64,000 nt of DNA from contig JAHZKX010000077.1 in NCBI GenBank assembly GCA_022600195.1, positions 1 through 64,000 on the forward strand, in the 5' to 3' direction. Below the pieces are notes generated by a model. That model did not search any database and was not told the origin of the DNA. It saw only the letters and a program-made list of their open reading frames with translations. Below are positions 29,313-37,717 of this stretch, one piece after another (position 1 is the stretch's first letter; the number at the start of each line of letters is the position of its first letter). Position numbers and translations under genes: made by a program. Source of the DNA: Planctomycetota bacterium (GTDB lineage: Bacteria; Planctomycetota; Planctomycetia; Planctomycetales; Planctomycetaceae).

Positions 29313-30500
29313 ATGTCAACTTCTCTGAAACCCTCAGACGAACAAGCCAAGGTAATCACAGGCTGTTTGATGCTACTTGCTATCATCGCGTTGACAGGTG
29401 TGTTTTATATTACGAAAGCAGTTCTGATTCCATTTGTGATTGCGATTTTCATTGTGACAATTGTCACTCCCATAGTAGACTTGCTCGTCTTGAAAATGAA
29501 ATTTCCTCAGATTGTTGCGATCAGTGCCACACTGCTACTGGTACTCTCAGCCGGATTTGTACTCAGTCTGGTTTTGATTTACTCGACTCAGCAGGTGATT
29601 GCTACGGCAGAATCGCAATACAGTGAAAAACTCGGCATTTTTATTAGTTCGACCTTTGATACCGTCAAAGAAGTAAGTGATCCTCGGCAAGATACTCCAG
29701 CAAAAACTGAGGAAGCGGTAGAAAAAGAGGCCGCTGCCCCAAAAGAAACAACCGTCGATTCTACCAAACCAGCGGTAGCGAAAAAACCACAAACAGGCTG
29801 GTTGCAGAAAATCGGCGTCGATCTCAATGTCCTGAAAAAAGAAACGATTGCATTCATGAAAAGTTCAGTGGAATCAATTGCCGTCAGCACGATGCAGACC
29901 GCACTCAGCTTCACAACGACTTCCTTTTTTGTCGCGATCTTTGTGATCTTTCTCCTGGCCGGTCGTGATCCGCATACGGTCGTCAAAAATGTGATTTACT
30001 GGGAAATCGAACAAAAAATTCGTAGTTATATTTCCACTAAACTCATCCTGTCTCTGGTCACCGCCACTTTGGTGGGTATCACACTTTCGCTGTTTGGTCT
30101 GGAACTCGCGCTGGTCTTTGCAATTTTAACCTTTCTATTGAACTTCATTCCGTCGATCGGTTCCGTCATTGCCACTCTGCTTCCCATTCCCGTTGCCTTC
30201 GCTCAATTTTCTGACAACCCCTGGACCATTGCCGGTGTGATTCTCATTCCCGGCGCCATTCAAATGGTCATAGGCAACGGCATTGAACCCAAGCTCATGG
30301 GAGAAGGTCTTCAGCTTCATCCCGTCACCGTCCTGCTGGCCCTCTCGTTCTGGACACTTCTCTGGGGACCGATCGGAGCGATTCTCGCCGTACCGATCAC
30401 TGCCGGTATTCGGATTGTGCTGATGCGATTTGAATCAGGAAAGACAGCAGGCAATTTACTGGCGGGTATCCTGCCAGGCGAATCTTCGCTGGTTACCTGA
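29313..30500 (+). CDS. AI-2E family transporter-like membrane protein
   Basis: ATG 29313 (MSTSLKPSDEQAKVI) gives 395 aa and matches the usual family start; ATG 29223 would add 30 unrelated residues. About eight TM helices. The family core is present: FYITKAVLIPFVIAIFIV, the central periplasmic/cytoplasmic region, ILTFLLNFIPSIGSVIATLLPIPVA, GNGIEPKLMGEGLQLHPV and LSFWTLLWGPIGAILAVPITAG. An Ala/Lys/Glu-rich insertion (about residues 110-150) is unusual. The family includes TqsA-like exporters and Na/H antiporters, so the substrate is not certain. Confidence 0.9.
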   Translation: MSTSLKPSDEQAKVITGCLMLLAIIALTGVFYITKAVLIPFVIAIFIVTIVTPIVDLLVLKMKFPQIVAISATLLLVLSAGFVLSLVLIYSTQQVIATAESQYSEKLGIFISSTFDTVKEVSDPRQDTPAKTEEAVEKEAAAPKETTVDSTKPAVAKKPQTGWLQKIGVDLNVLKKETIAFMKSSVESIAVSTMQTALSFTTTSFFVAIFVIFLLAGRDPHTVVKNVIYWEIEQKIRSYISTKLILSLVTATLVGITLSLFGLELALVFAILTFLLNFIPSIGSVIATLLPIPVAFAQFSDNPWTIAGVILIPGAIQMVIGNGIEPKLMGEGLQLHPVTVLLALSFWTLLWGPIGAILAVPITAGIRIVLMRFESGKTAGNLLAGILPGESSLVT

Positions 30501-30536
30501 AATAGCGAATAGAACTGGATTTGACGGTTTTCTGTT

Positions 30537-31109
30537 TCAGCGATTCCTTCTTTGTGAAGCATAGGTTGCGCGTCGTTTTTCAGAATGGAACACAAAGTAA
30601 CCATCGATTTCATGGACGTCGGTGCCACCGAAAATGCTGGTCAGTTTTTTCTGATACCACAACCGTCTCCGCGTGACTATTACCATGTGACCACCAATTT
30701 TTAATCGGTTGAAGCCTTTCATGATGAAATTCTTGGCGATGGAAAAATCTTTGTGATATGGTGGGTTAGACAAAATCCAGTCAAAGTTCGTTTCATGATG
30801 GTCGTTCAAGCCATCACTCTGAATAATTGTTACCTGAGCCACCTGGTTCAATTCCGCATTGGTCCGCGTGATGTTTACCGCCGCTGGTTCGATATCCGTC
30901 ATGACGACATTTTCAGGACCGACAGTCTTTGCAGCCAGAATTCCAACCACACCATAGCCGCAGCCCAGGTCCAGAACGCGCTGACCCGCTTCGAATGTAA
31001 CCGTAGATAACATTGCCTCCGTACCCCGGTCAAGATTTTTAGGAGAAAATAACTCAGGGGAAGTTTCAAAAGTGAAAGAGTGGCTATGATAAGAAATAGA
31101 AAAAGACAT
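30537..31109 (-). CDS. class I SAM-dependent methyltransferase (MTS/RsmC-like)
   Basis: 190 aa. The SAM-binding loop VLDLGCGYGVVGILAA, the acidic residue in VVMTDIEPAAVNITR, and the amino-methyltransferase motif ILSNPPYH all match the small-MTS domain shared by RsmC and RlmG, which methylate guanine N2 in rRNA. It lacks the N-terminal pseudo-domain of RsmC, as many single-domain homologues do. The C-terminus ends in a basic tail (HSEKRRATYASQRRNR). Target RNA unknown. It converges with the AI-2E gene and is divergent from the transporter fusion. Confidence 0.88.
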   Translation of the reverse strand: MSFSISYHSHSFTFETSPELFSPKNLDRGTEAMLSTVTFEAGQRVLDLGCGYGVVGILAAKTVGPENVVMTDIEPAAVNITRTNAELNQVAQVTIIQSDGLNDHHETNFDWILSNPPYHKDFSIAKNFIMKGFNRLKIGGHMVIVTRRRLWYQKKLTSIFGGTDVHEIDGYFVFHSEKRRATYASQRRNR

Positions 31110-31151
31110 AGAAACTTGAAAAATCTGGAGAAAGAGGAACTTTTGTGTTAA

Positions 31152-31190
31152 GAATCAACAATCAATGGAATGCGTTGATTGTCTCGATTC
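31152..31190. promoter_or_regulatory. interrupted palindrome at a divergent promoter
   Basis: Outer arms GAATC/GATTC (31152-31156, 31186-31190) enclose a perfect 8-base inverted repeat ACAATCAA/TTGATTGT (31158-31165, 31175-31182) with a 9-base spacer. The right side overlaps the -35 of the possible promoter of the transporter gene. Such a two-fold site is typical of a dimeric repressor or activator, but a stem-loop in RNA is also possible. Confidence 0.5.
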
Positions 31191-31212
31191 ACAGGGACGG
31201 TTACGTTATGAT
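31184..31212 (+). promoter_or_regulatory. possible sigma70-type promoter of the transporter fusion
   Basis: TCGATT (31184-31189), 17 bases, TATGAT (31207-31212). The -10 matches five of six consensus bases, the -35 only three. It would leave a leader of about 110 bases before ATG 31332. Confidence 0.35.
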
Positions 31213-31331
31213 CGTTAGGGTTACTGGAAACATACACTTCCACTAACAATTTAGCCATGACCGGTATCAGTTTTCCCGTCATGCGTGAGAATTTTATCGA
31301 CTCTGATCCAGGTGGACTTAAGGAACCGAGA

Positions 31332-33506
31332 ATGGCAGAAGAGACCCGGGCACATTTTAAACCCGGTTTAACAACATGGATTCTGGTCAGCCTGATTCTG
31401 GGCATTGGCTGCGGGCTGTTTTTTGGTGAGCTGTGCGCACCCCTGAAGCCGATCGGTGATGTCTTTGTCGGTCTCCTGCAAATGACAGTGCTGCCTTATA
31501 TTACGCTTTCACTCATATATAACCTGGGCCGCATTTCCTTGAAGCAGACACGCAGCATGGCGCTGACAGTGATTATGCTGCTGCTGGTTTTGTGGAGTAT
31601 CGGCTTATTCTTTGTTTGCATTATGTCACTCTCATTCCCCTTCTGGCAGAAAGGGGCATTTTTCAGTACGAGTATTGTCGAGGTTCCGAAGGGCGAGAGC
31701 CTGTATGAATTATTCGTGCCCGCCAATCCTTTTTTCTCGCTGGCGAATAATGCCGTCCCAGCAGTGGTTCTATTTTCTATTGGACTGGGAATTGCCTTAA
31801 GCGGCATTCCCAAACGCGAGCGATTACTGGAACCGCTATCCGTGGCTGTGAATGCATTAATGCGACTCAATCGCATGGTAGTCCAAATTTCCCCTATTGG
31901 AATTTTTGTGATTGTGACACATGCGGTAGGGACACTGCCGTTTGAAAAATTCGGATTACTGCAGGCCTACCTCTTTACCTTTTCGGCTGCTACGATCCTG
32001 CTTGCAGTCGGCATTTTGCCGATGCTGATTTCAGTCTGCACCCCGGTCCGTTATTGGGACGCCATCAAAGTCTCACAAACTGCCGTCATTGCTTCATTTG
32101 TACTTGGCAGTACGTTTGCCGTATTGCCGCTCATTGTGGAAGCCGCCCGGGAAATTCTGGATCGCTATCATCTGGAAGAAGAAGACACCGGGGGCACGCC
32201 CGATGTGCTGATTCCGCTGGTCTTCCCCTTTCCCGATCTGGGGCGGATTGTCGGTTTGATATTTATTCCCTTCTCAGCCTGGTTCTATGGCATGAGTTTA
32301 ACGCCGGAACAATATCCAGAATTCTTAGCGCTGGGACTGACTGGTTCATTCGCCAAGCCAGCAGTCTCGATTCCCTGGTTGCTCGATCTGATGCACATTC
32401 CCCATGACATTTTTCAACTCTATCTGGCAGTCGGAGTCTACACCACGCGACTGGGAGATGTACTCCGTTCGGTTTATCTGTTTTCCTTTGCCATACTCGC
32501 AGCGGCTTCGTTATCGGGAACACTCAAGATTCAGTGGAAGCGTTTGATTTCCTACTCTCTGCTCTCATTGTGCGTGACGGGAGTCGTCATTGCCAGTATT
32601 CACGGGGTCCTGAATTTTACCTTTAAAGACGTCTATCAATCCAAAGCGATGATTGCGGATCGACAACTATTGTTCCCAGCGGCGCCTGCTACGATTCTGA
32701 AAAAATCTATGCCGAATCCTCTTAAAATTCGACCCAATGAAACCCGCATCGATCGCATCAGGCGTCGCGGCATCATTCGCCTTGGCTTCGATGCCAAACG
32801 CCTCCCATTTTCCTACTATAATGATCAGGGTGAGTTAGTCGGCCTGGATATCGAGATGGCGCATCGGCTGGCGCAGGACCTGGGAGTGACCATCGAATTT
32901 GTGCCGTTTACACCTCAGAATCTGGTCGAACATTTGAACGAGGATCATTTCGATCTGGCGATGTCCGGCCTGGAAGGCACCATCGAACGGGCCACCGCAT
33001 TCCCTGTTGCCGATTCCTATATGGATGTCACACTGGCATTAGTTGTTCCCGATTACCGGAAGGCCGAATTTTTAGGTTTTGATAAATTGAGGCATTCACC
33101 GGATCTGAAAATCGCCGTTGTTGCCGACAGCTTTTACGATGAAAAGGCACATGAGTATTTTCCGAATGCGACGTTTATTCAAATTGATTCGGAAGAAGAC
33201 TTTTTCACGAACAAAGCGGGAGATGCAAGAAAATTGGTGACGAGTGCCGAAACCGGCGCAGCCTGGACGCTCTTGTATCCCCGGTTCTCTGTGATCAATC
33301 CCTTCAAAAAGAATATCCGAGTCCCCATGTATTACCTGGGCGCACACGATGTTGAGTTCGAAGAATTCATGGAAGTCTGGCTTGAACTCAAAAAGAAAGA
33401 AGGCGTGTTCGACTCCCTCTACAACTACTGGATCTTAGGCAAAGACGAAACAGACGCCGCCCCACGCTGGTCTATCATCCGAGATGTCCTGCACTGGATT
33501 GATTGA
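31332..33506 (+). CDS. DAACS-type transporter fused to a solute-binding domain
   Basis: ATG 31332 has the only good ribosome site (AAGGAACC); 31257 and 31278 are upstream alternatives. 724 aa. Residues about 20-440 form a dicarboxylate/amino acid:cation symporter-like membrane domain (LILGIGCGLFFGELCAPLKPIGDVFVGLLQMTVLPYI; VVQISPIGIFVIVTHAVGT). The usual NMDG sodium/substrate motif is replaced by FPDLG and the serine-rich loop is altered. After a last TM helix, residues about 485-724 form a family 3 periplasmic binding domain (GIIRLGFDAKRLPFSYYNDQ; LVGLDIEMAHRLAQDLGV; FDLAMSGLEGTIERA). The binding domain likely feeds the membrane domain. Substrate unknown; an amino acid or organic acid is plausible. 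Confidence 0.88.
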   Translation: MAEETRAHFKPGLTTWILVSLILGIGCGLFFGELCAPLKPIGDVFVGLLQMTVLPYITLSLIYNLGRISLKQTRSMALTVIMLLLVLWSIGLFFVCIMSLSFPFWQKGAFFSTSIVEVPKGESLYELFVPANPFFSLANNAVPAVVLFSIGLGIALSGIPKRERLLEPLSVAVNALMRLNRMVVQISPIGIFVIVTHAVGTLPFEKFGLLQAYLFTFSAATILLAVGILPMLISVCTPVRYWDAIKVSQTAVIASFVLGSTFAVLPLIVEAAREILDRYHLEEEDTGGTPDVLIPLVFPFPDLGRIVGLIFIPFSAWFYGMSLTPEQYPEFLALGLTGSFAKPAVSIPWLLDLMHIPHDIFQLYLAVGVYTTRLGDVLRSVYLFSFAILAAASLSGTLKIQWKRLISYSLLSLCVTGVVIASIHGVLNFTFKDVYQSKAMIADRQLLFPAAPATILKKSMPNPLKIRPNETRIDRIRRRGIIRLGFDAKRLPFSYYNDQGELVGLDIEMAHRLAQDLGVTIEFVPFTPQNLVEHLNEDHFDLAMSGLEGTIERATAFPVADSYMDVTLALVVPDYRKAEFLGFDKLRHSPDLKIAVVADSFYDEKAHEYFPNATFIQIDSEEDFFTNKAGDARKLVTSAETGAAWTLLYPRFSVINPFKKNIRVPMYYLGAHDVEFEEFMEVWLELKKKEGVFDSLYNYWILGKDETDAAPRWSIIRDVLHWID

Positions 33507-33530
33507 AATTACAATAACAGTTGAAAAACT

Positions 33531-33573
33531 AGCTTGGAGTCGATCTTCTGAATTGTGATATACTCTCCAAGCT
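33531..33573. promoter_or_regulatory. inverted repeat before the ankyrin gene
   Basis: Perfect 9-base arms AGCTTGGAG (33531-33539) and CTCCAAGCT (33565-33573) separated by 25 bases. A possible -10 (TATACT, 33559-33564) lies just inside the right arm. No T-run follows, so it looks more like an operator than a terminator. Confidence 0.45.
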
Positions 33574-33630
33574 TCTACGTGATTTAAGCAGACATTCCAT
33601 CTCATAATGGATTCTTGTACGGAGTGAATC

Positions 33631-34518
33631 ATGTTTGGTCGTTTGACACTCGCTACTTTTTTGCAGATGCTTATTGTGAGTTCTCCTGCACAGGCACAAA
33701 TATCTGAATACAAGCCGAAATATACACCAGATAAACAACTAGTGCTTGCCTCGTTCCAGCTTGATGTGGAACGAGTCCGGTCCCTTCTCAATGCAGGTGT
33801 AGATCCTGATGTCCGGGTTCGCATGAGTACCTTCGCAATTTACCCTGACACTGGCTTTGGAGCTAATCCACTTGAATATCCTAGATTTTCGAGTAGGTCA
33901 ACTAGGTCTTACAAGTGGACTCCCTTGCTCGCTGTGGCATATAGCCGCCGCACACCTCCACCAAAAAACGCGAAGAACATTGTAACAAAAGTGGTTGATC
34001 CGAAGGTTCTCCAGGACCGTGACATGCGACGTGTGGCAATTGCCAAACTAATAATTAATCGGTGTGCCCAACTTGACTTGGATGATAGTTTTGGAACAAC
34101 TCCACTGAATGTCGCTCTTGAAAATGGAGATGTTCCGCTTTCGCTGTTATTGATCAAATCGGGCGCCGATCCAAATTTGAAACCGCGACACTCTATTAGT
34201 GGCGAACACCTCGCAACGTCAGTGCACCTCGCCACAAGACACTCTGAAGTACTCAAAGTAATACTGAAACATGGCGCCAGTCTCACTGTCAAGGATGATA
34301 CAGGTCATACCCCCTTGGATTGGGCGGCCTACGATTACAATGTAGAAAGCGTTCGAATTCTTATAGGCGCGGGTGCGGATGTTAATGCCAGAGATGCAAA
34401 TGGAGTGACGCCACTCCACTGGGTCAGGAATTCGAAGGCGATTGAAGATGTGAATGAGCCTAGAAAACAGATAGTCCAACTGTTACTTGATGCCGGGGCG
34501 AAAGAATTAAAATTCTAA
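33631..34518 (+). CDS. secreted ankyrin-repeat protein
   Basis: 295 aa. Signal peptide MFGRLTLATFLQMLIVSSPAQA; ribosome site GGAG about 7 bases before ATG 33631. Residues 35-65 and about 140-295 contain ankyrin repeats: TPLNVALENGDVPLSLLLIKSGADPNLK, SVHLATRHSEVLKVILKHGASLTVKD, TPLDWAAYDYNVESVRILIGAGADVNARD and TPLHWVRNS...IVQLLLDAGAKE. Ankyrin repeats bind other proteins. The exported location suggests a partner in the periplasm. There is no linked toxin, effector or catalase gene; the role is open. It converges with a sulfatase. Confidence 0.88.
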   Translation: MFGRLTLATFLQMLIVSSPAQAQISEYKPKYTPDKQLVLASFQLDVERVRSLLNAGVDPDVRVRMSTFAIYPDTGFGANPLEYPRFSSRSTRSYKWTPLLAVAYSRRTPPPKNAKNIVTKVVDPKVLQDRDMRRVAIAKLIINRCAQLDLDDSFGTTPLNVALENGDVPLSLLLIKSGADPNLKPRHSISGEHLATSVHLATRHSEVLKVILKHGASLTVKDDTGHTPLDWAAYDYNVESVRILIGAGADVNARDANGVTPLHWVRNSKAIEDVNEPRKQIVQLLLDAGAKELKF

Positions 34519-34545
34519 TCAATAACTAATACCTGATTGCAATGT

Positions 34546-36225
34546 CTACTTTGTAGAACCTTTATTTTTACGTTTTTTGGAAGTCTTATTAGCCTTCTTT
34601 TGCTTGGGAAACACATTCACTCGTTTGGCCCACGCCTGCCACTGAGCCGACAGATCATTCACGACGTCAGAGTGTTTGTCCGCGAGATCATTCAACTCGG
34701 TGCGGTCTTTTTCAATATCATACAGCTCCCATTTCTCAGGCTTCAATCCACCTTTCGGAGTGACTCCCTTTCCGACCAGCTTCCAGTCGCCGGCTCTCAC
34801 AAAGGCGTTGTTTTCATGTTCGATGAAAATCGGATTCGCTCGGTTGAATATATTACCTTTCATAGCGGGTCGTAACGAGATGCCATCGAGGGCAGGAATC
34901 GGGTTGCCAGCATAATTTTTCGGATAGGCGGCACCGGCAACATCGACAATCGTGGGCATAATGTCGATGAGCTGTGCCGGGTCTCGAAACCAGTGTTTAA
35001 CCGGTTTGATCTGCTTTGGCCAGTGCATGATAAAAGGGGTTGCTGCTCCCCCTTCGTGGGCATAATGTTTATACAAGCGGAAGGGAGTATTCGAGGCGTT
35101 GGCCCACGCGGTTCCGTAGCTGTTGGCTGGCTGTAGGTTCCGTTTCTCGATGTCGAAAAACTCGCCGCGCCCCAGCTTACCACCCTCTGCACATCCACCA
35201 TTATCGGACAGAAACAGGATCAAGGTGTTTTCATATTGTTGATTGACTTTAAGCCAGTGTACCAGCTTGCCAATATTCTGATCAACGCGGTCTATCATCG
35301 CGGCGTAAATCGCCATCTTCAGAGCCATCTCTTTTTGCTTTTCCACATTCAGCGAATCCCAGGCGGGGACCGACTTGTCACGCGGAGAGAGTTTGGTGTC
35401 TGCGGAAATTAAACCCGTTTGCTTTTGTCGCGCGAAACGCTGCTTGCGTAGCTTGTCCCACCCAATCATGTACTTTCCACGATACTTATCGATATCTTCC
35501 TCATGCGCCTGCAGCGGCCAGTGCGGTGCCGTGAATGCCAGGTATAAGAAGTACGGTTTGTCCTTTTGTAATTTCTCCCGTTGATGTTCGTCCATAAAAC
35601 GAATGGCATAATCGGTAAAGGCATCGGTGGTATAAAAGGGACGCGCCGTTGTACTTTTGGGTGATTCAATTTGCTTGTTACCGAAAGTCATTCCCCGTGG
35701 CTGCTCGGGATAAAAGAATCGAGTGGCTCCCGAGAGGGAACCGAAGTACTTTTGAAAGCCACGTTGCAGCGGCCAGCGGTCCCTCGCGTTAAAACCCAGG
35801 TGCCATTTTCCCGACATGTACGTGGAGTAGTCGGCTTCCTTTAAGACTTCAGCAAGTGTGACACACTTTCGATTCAGATAACCCTGATAGGCGGGTGGTT
35901 TTGTGTCTCCTCTGGTATTGCCGGGTGGGTTGGTCATCCAGCCGATACCTGTTTGATGAGGATGCAGGCCTGTCATCAACGTGGCCCGCGTAGGACAACA
36001 GCGACCCGAATTATAAAACTGTGAAAATTTCACGCCTCCCGAGGCCAGCGCATCAATATGTGGCGTTTCAATTTCACCACCATAACAGCCGATGTCGGAA
36101 AAACCCATATCGTCAACCATAATCAGTATGATATTCGGGCGTGAAGTTTCGAACGCTTTTAGGCTATCCGCAACAAGCAGAGTCAGAAATAACGTCAGAC
36201 AAAAAAATGGTTTCAAAACAGGCAT
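34546..36225 (-). CDS. secreted type I sulfatase
   Basis: 559 aa. Signal peptide MPVLKPFFCLTLFLTLLVADS. Metal-binding start NIILIMVDDMGFSDIGCYGGE; formylglycine signature CCPTRATLMTGLHPHQTGIGW; later SGKWHLGF, TAPHWPLQAH, LFLSDNGGCAEGG and HEGGAATPFIMHWP. The last pattern is that of arylsulfatase A-like enzymes. The Lys-rich C-terminus (KQKKANKTSKKRKNKGSTK) is unusual and may bind polyanions. Third gene of a minus-strand unit with a second sulfatase and a TIM-barrel isomerase; gaps are short (33 and 46 bases), so they are likely co-transcribed. Fits breakdown of a sulfated glycan. Confidence 0.94.
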   Translation of the reverse strand: MPVLKPFFCLTLFLTLLVADSLKAFETSRPNIILIMVDDMGFSDIGCYGGEIETPHIDALASGGVKFSQFYNSGRCCPTRATLMTGLHPHQTGIGWMTNPPGNTRGDTKPPAYQGYLNRKCVTLAEVLKEADYSTYMSGKWHLGFNARDRWPLQRGFQKYFGSLSGATRFFYPEQPRGMTFGNKQIESPKSTTARPFYTTDAFTDYAIRFMDEHQREKLQKDKPYFLYLAFTAPHWPLQAHEEDIDKYRGKYMIGWDKLRKQRFARQKQTGLISADTKLSPRDKSVPAWDSLNVEKQKEMALKMAIYAAMIDRVDQNIGKLVHWLKVNQQYENTLILFLSDNGGCAEGGKLGRGEFFDIEKRNLQPANSYGTAWANASNTPFRLYKHYAHEGGAATPFIMHWPKQIKPVKHWFRDPAQLIDIMPTIVDVAGAAYPKNYAGNPIPALDGISLRPAMKGNIFNRANPIFIEHENNAFVRAGDWKLVGKGVTPKGGLKPEKWELYDIEKDRTELNDLADKHSDVVNDLSAQWQAWAKRVNVFPKQKKANKTSKKRKNKGSTK

Positions 36226-36258
36226 GCCGGGCTTTCTGAATAATGGCTGTGCTTACTT

Positions 36259-37671
36259 TTAATAATCTTGTCCCTGGTTACTCTGCTCACACGATTTCAT
36301 CCAGCGTTCCAGTTCCGTTTTGAACTGTGCCACCATTGCAGGATGCTCTTGGGAAAGGTCATTCGTTTCACCCGGATCATTGAGCAGGTCGTATAATTGA
36401 ACCCCCGATTTCTTTTTCGTACGGAGCAGCTTATAGCGATCGGTCATCCAGGCCGCATTTTTCTGGTATTGAAAACCAATCGGTTGTGAGCGGTGTTTAA
36501 GCTTGTTTTCAAAAACGGGCCAGAGATTGATTCCGTCCACGGGCCGATCAGTGGGAGCGGACAGACCAACGGCAGCCAAAATCGTCGGAAGATAATCACT
36601 GGTCACCATCGGAAAACTGGTTTCGGTACCGGGGCGGATTTTAGCCGGCCATTCCAGCAGCGCGGGCACGCGAATGCCTCCCTCAAGCAAGTCACGTTTT
36701 CGTCCGCGAAACGGGCCGGCTGAACCGGGAGCACTGTCATTGCCTTCCGGGCCATTGTCGGAACAGAACCAGAGCATCGTGTTCTCGGCAGCCTTGAGTT
36801 GCTTCAAGTGCGCCCGCAATCGTCCAATCTGCTCATCCATGGCAGTGATACAGCCATAGTAATTACTGTGATAAAGATCATATTGTGAATACATTTCCCG
36901 ATGGCGGGGTCCCGCGACGACAGGCAGATGAGGCGTGTGAAACCAGATCACGCAGAATAACGGTTCTTTTTGTTTAACCGACTGTTCAATGAAAGGGAGC
37001 GCACGATCCATGATGATTTTGGAATCGTCGCCTCGTAAATTATCTTTGACAATTTCACCTGCTTCGTTCCAGTAAAACGTGCCATAGGGTTTTGTGGGGT
37101 TCCCTTCCTCAATCGCAACCCAACCTTTGCCGGGTGCTTTTCCCGTCGGCTTGAGCATCGGATCCCAGGTGGGGACTTTCGCTTCGGTGGAAAAACAGAC
37201 TTCAAATCCGTTCCGCCAGGGTGGTGAAAAGTGTTTACTGTTTTTAGGGCCACCTCGATTCGAATCGCGAACCGTTTTGGTAAGAGTGCCCAGATGCCAT
37301 TTTCCGAAATGCCCCGTTCGATAGCCGCTGCTCTTTAATGTTTCCGCCAGTGTGAGTTCCCGATCTTTCATATGTCCGGCATTCGCATTGACGATACCAT
37401 AACGAAAGGGATTACGCCCGGTCAGGCAACTGCCCCGCGTGGGACTGCAAACAGGTGCGCCGGCATAAAAGCGTTTCAGGTTCACACCAGCGCGTGCCAT
37501 TTCATCCAGATGTGGCGTCTGGATGATTTTATTGCCATTAAAACCGGTATCTCCCCAGCCTAAATCATCGCACATGATTAAAATCACGTTCGGTTTTTCA
37601 GCCGCCTGCACATCAAACGAAAACAGGCCGGAGATCAAACAGACCAGTGCAGAAATCAATCTCTGATACAT
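36259..37671 (-). CDS. secreted type I sulfatase
   Basis: The open frame continues upstream to 38070 over the next gene, but ATG 37671 (MYQRLISALVCLISGLFS) starts a clear signal peptide and fits the family, giving 470 aa. Motifs: NVILIMCDDLGWGDTGFNG, formylglycine signature CSPTRGSCLTGR, TGHFGKWHLGT, FHTPHLPV, LWFCSDNGPEGN and RDLLEGGIRVPALLEWP. Resembles N-acetylgalactosamine-6-sulfatase-like and arylsulfatase A-like enzymes; the substrate cannot be read. Middle gene of the isomerase-sulfatase-sulfatase unit. Confidence 0.94.
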   Translation of the reverse strand: MYQRLISALVCLISGLFSFDVQAAEKPNVILIMCDDLGWGDTGFNGNKIIQTPHLDEMARAGVNLKRFYAGAPVCSPTRGSCLTGRNPFRYGIVNANAGHMKDRELTLAETLKSSGYRTGHFGKWHLGTLTKTVRDSNRGGPKNSKHFSPPWRNGFEVCFSTEAKVPTWDPMLKPTGKAPGKGWVAIEEGNPTKPYGTFYWNEAGEIVKDNLRGDDSKIIMDRALPFIEQSVKQKEPLFCVIWFHTPHLPVVAGPRHREMYSQYDLYHSNYYGCITAMDEQIGRLRAHLKQLKAAENTMLWFCSDNGPEGNDSAPGSAGPFRGRKRDLLEGGIRVPALLEWPAKIRPGTETSFPMVTSDYLPTILAAVGLSAPTDRPVDGINLWPVFENKLKHRSQPIGFQYQKNAAWMTDRYKLLRTKKKSGVQLYDLLNDPGETNDLSQEHPAMVAQFKTELERWMKSCEQSNQGQDY

Positions 37672-37717
37672 AAACAACGTCCCATTCCGCTCAGTTGCTT
37701 TGTAAACTTGTTCTACA

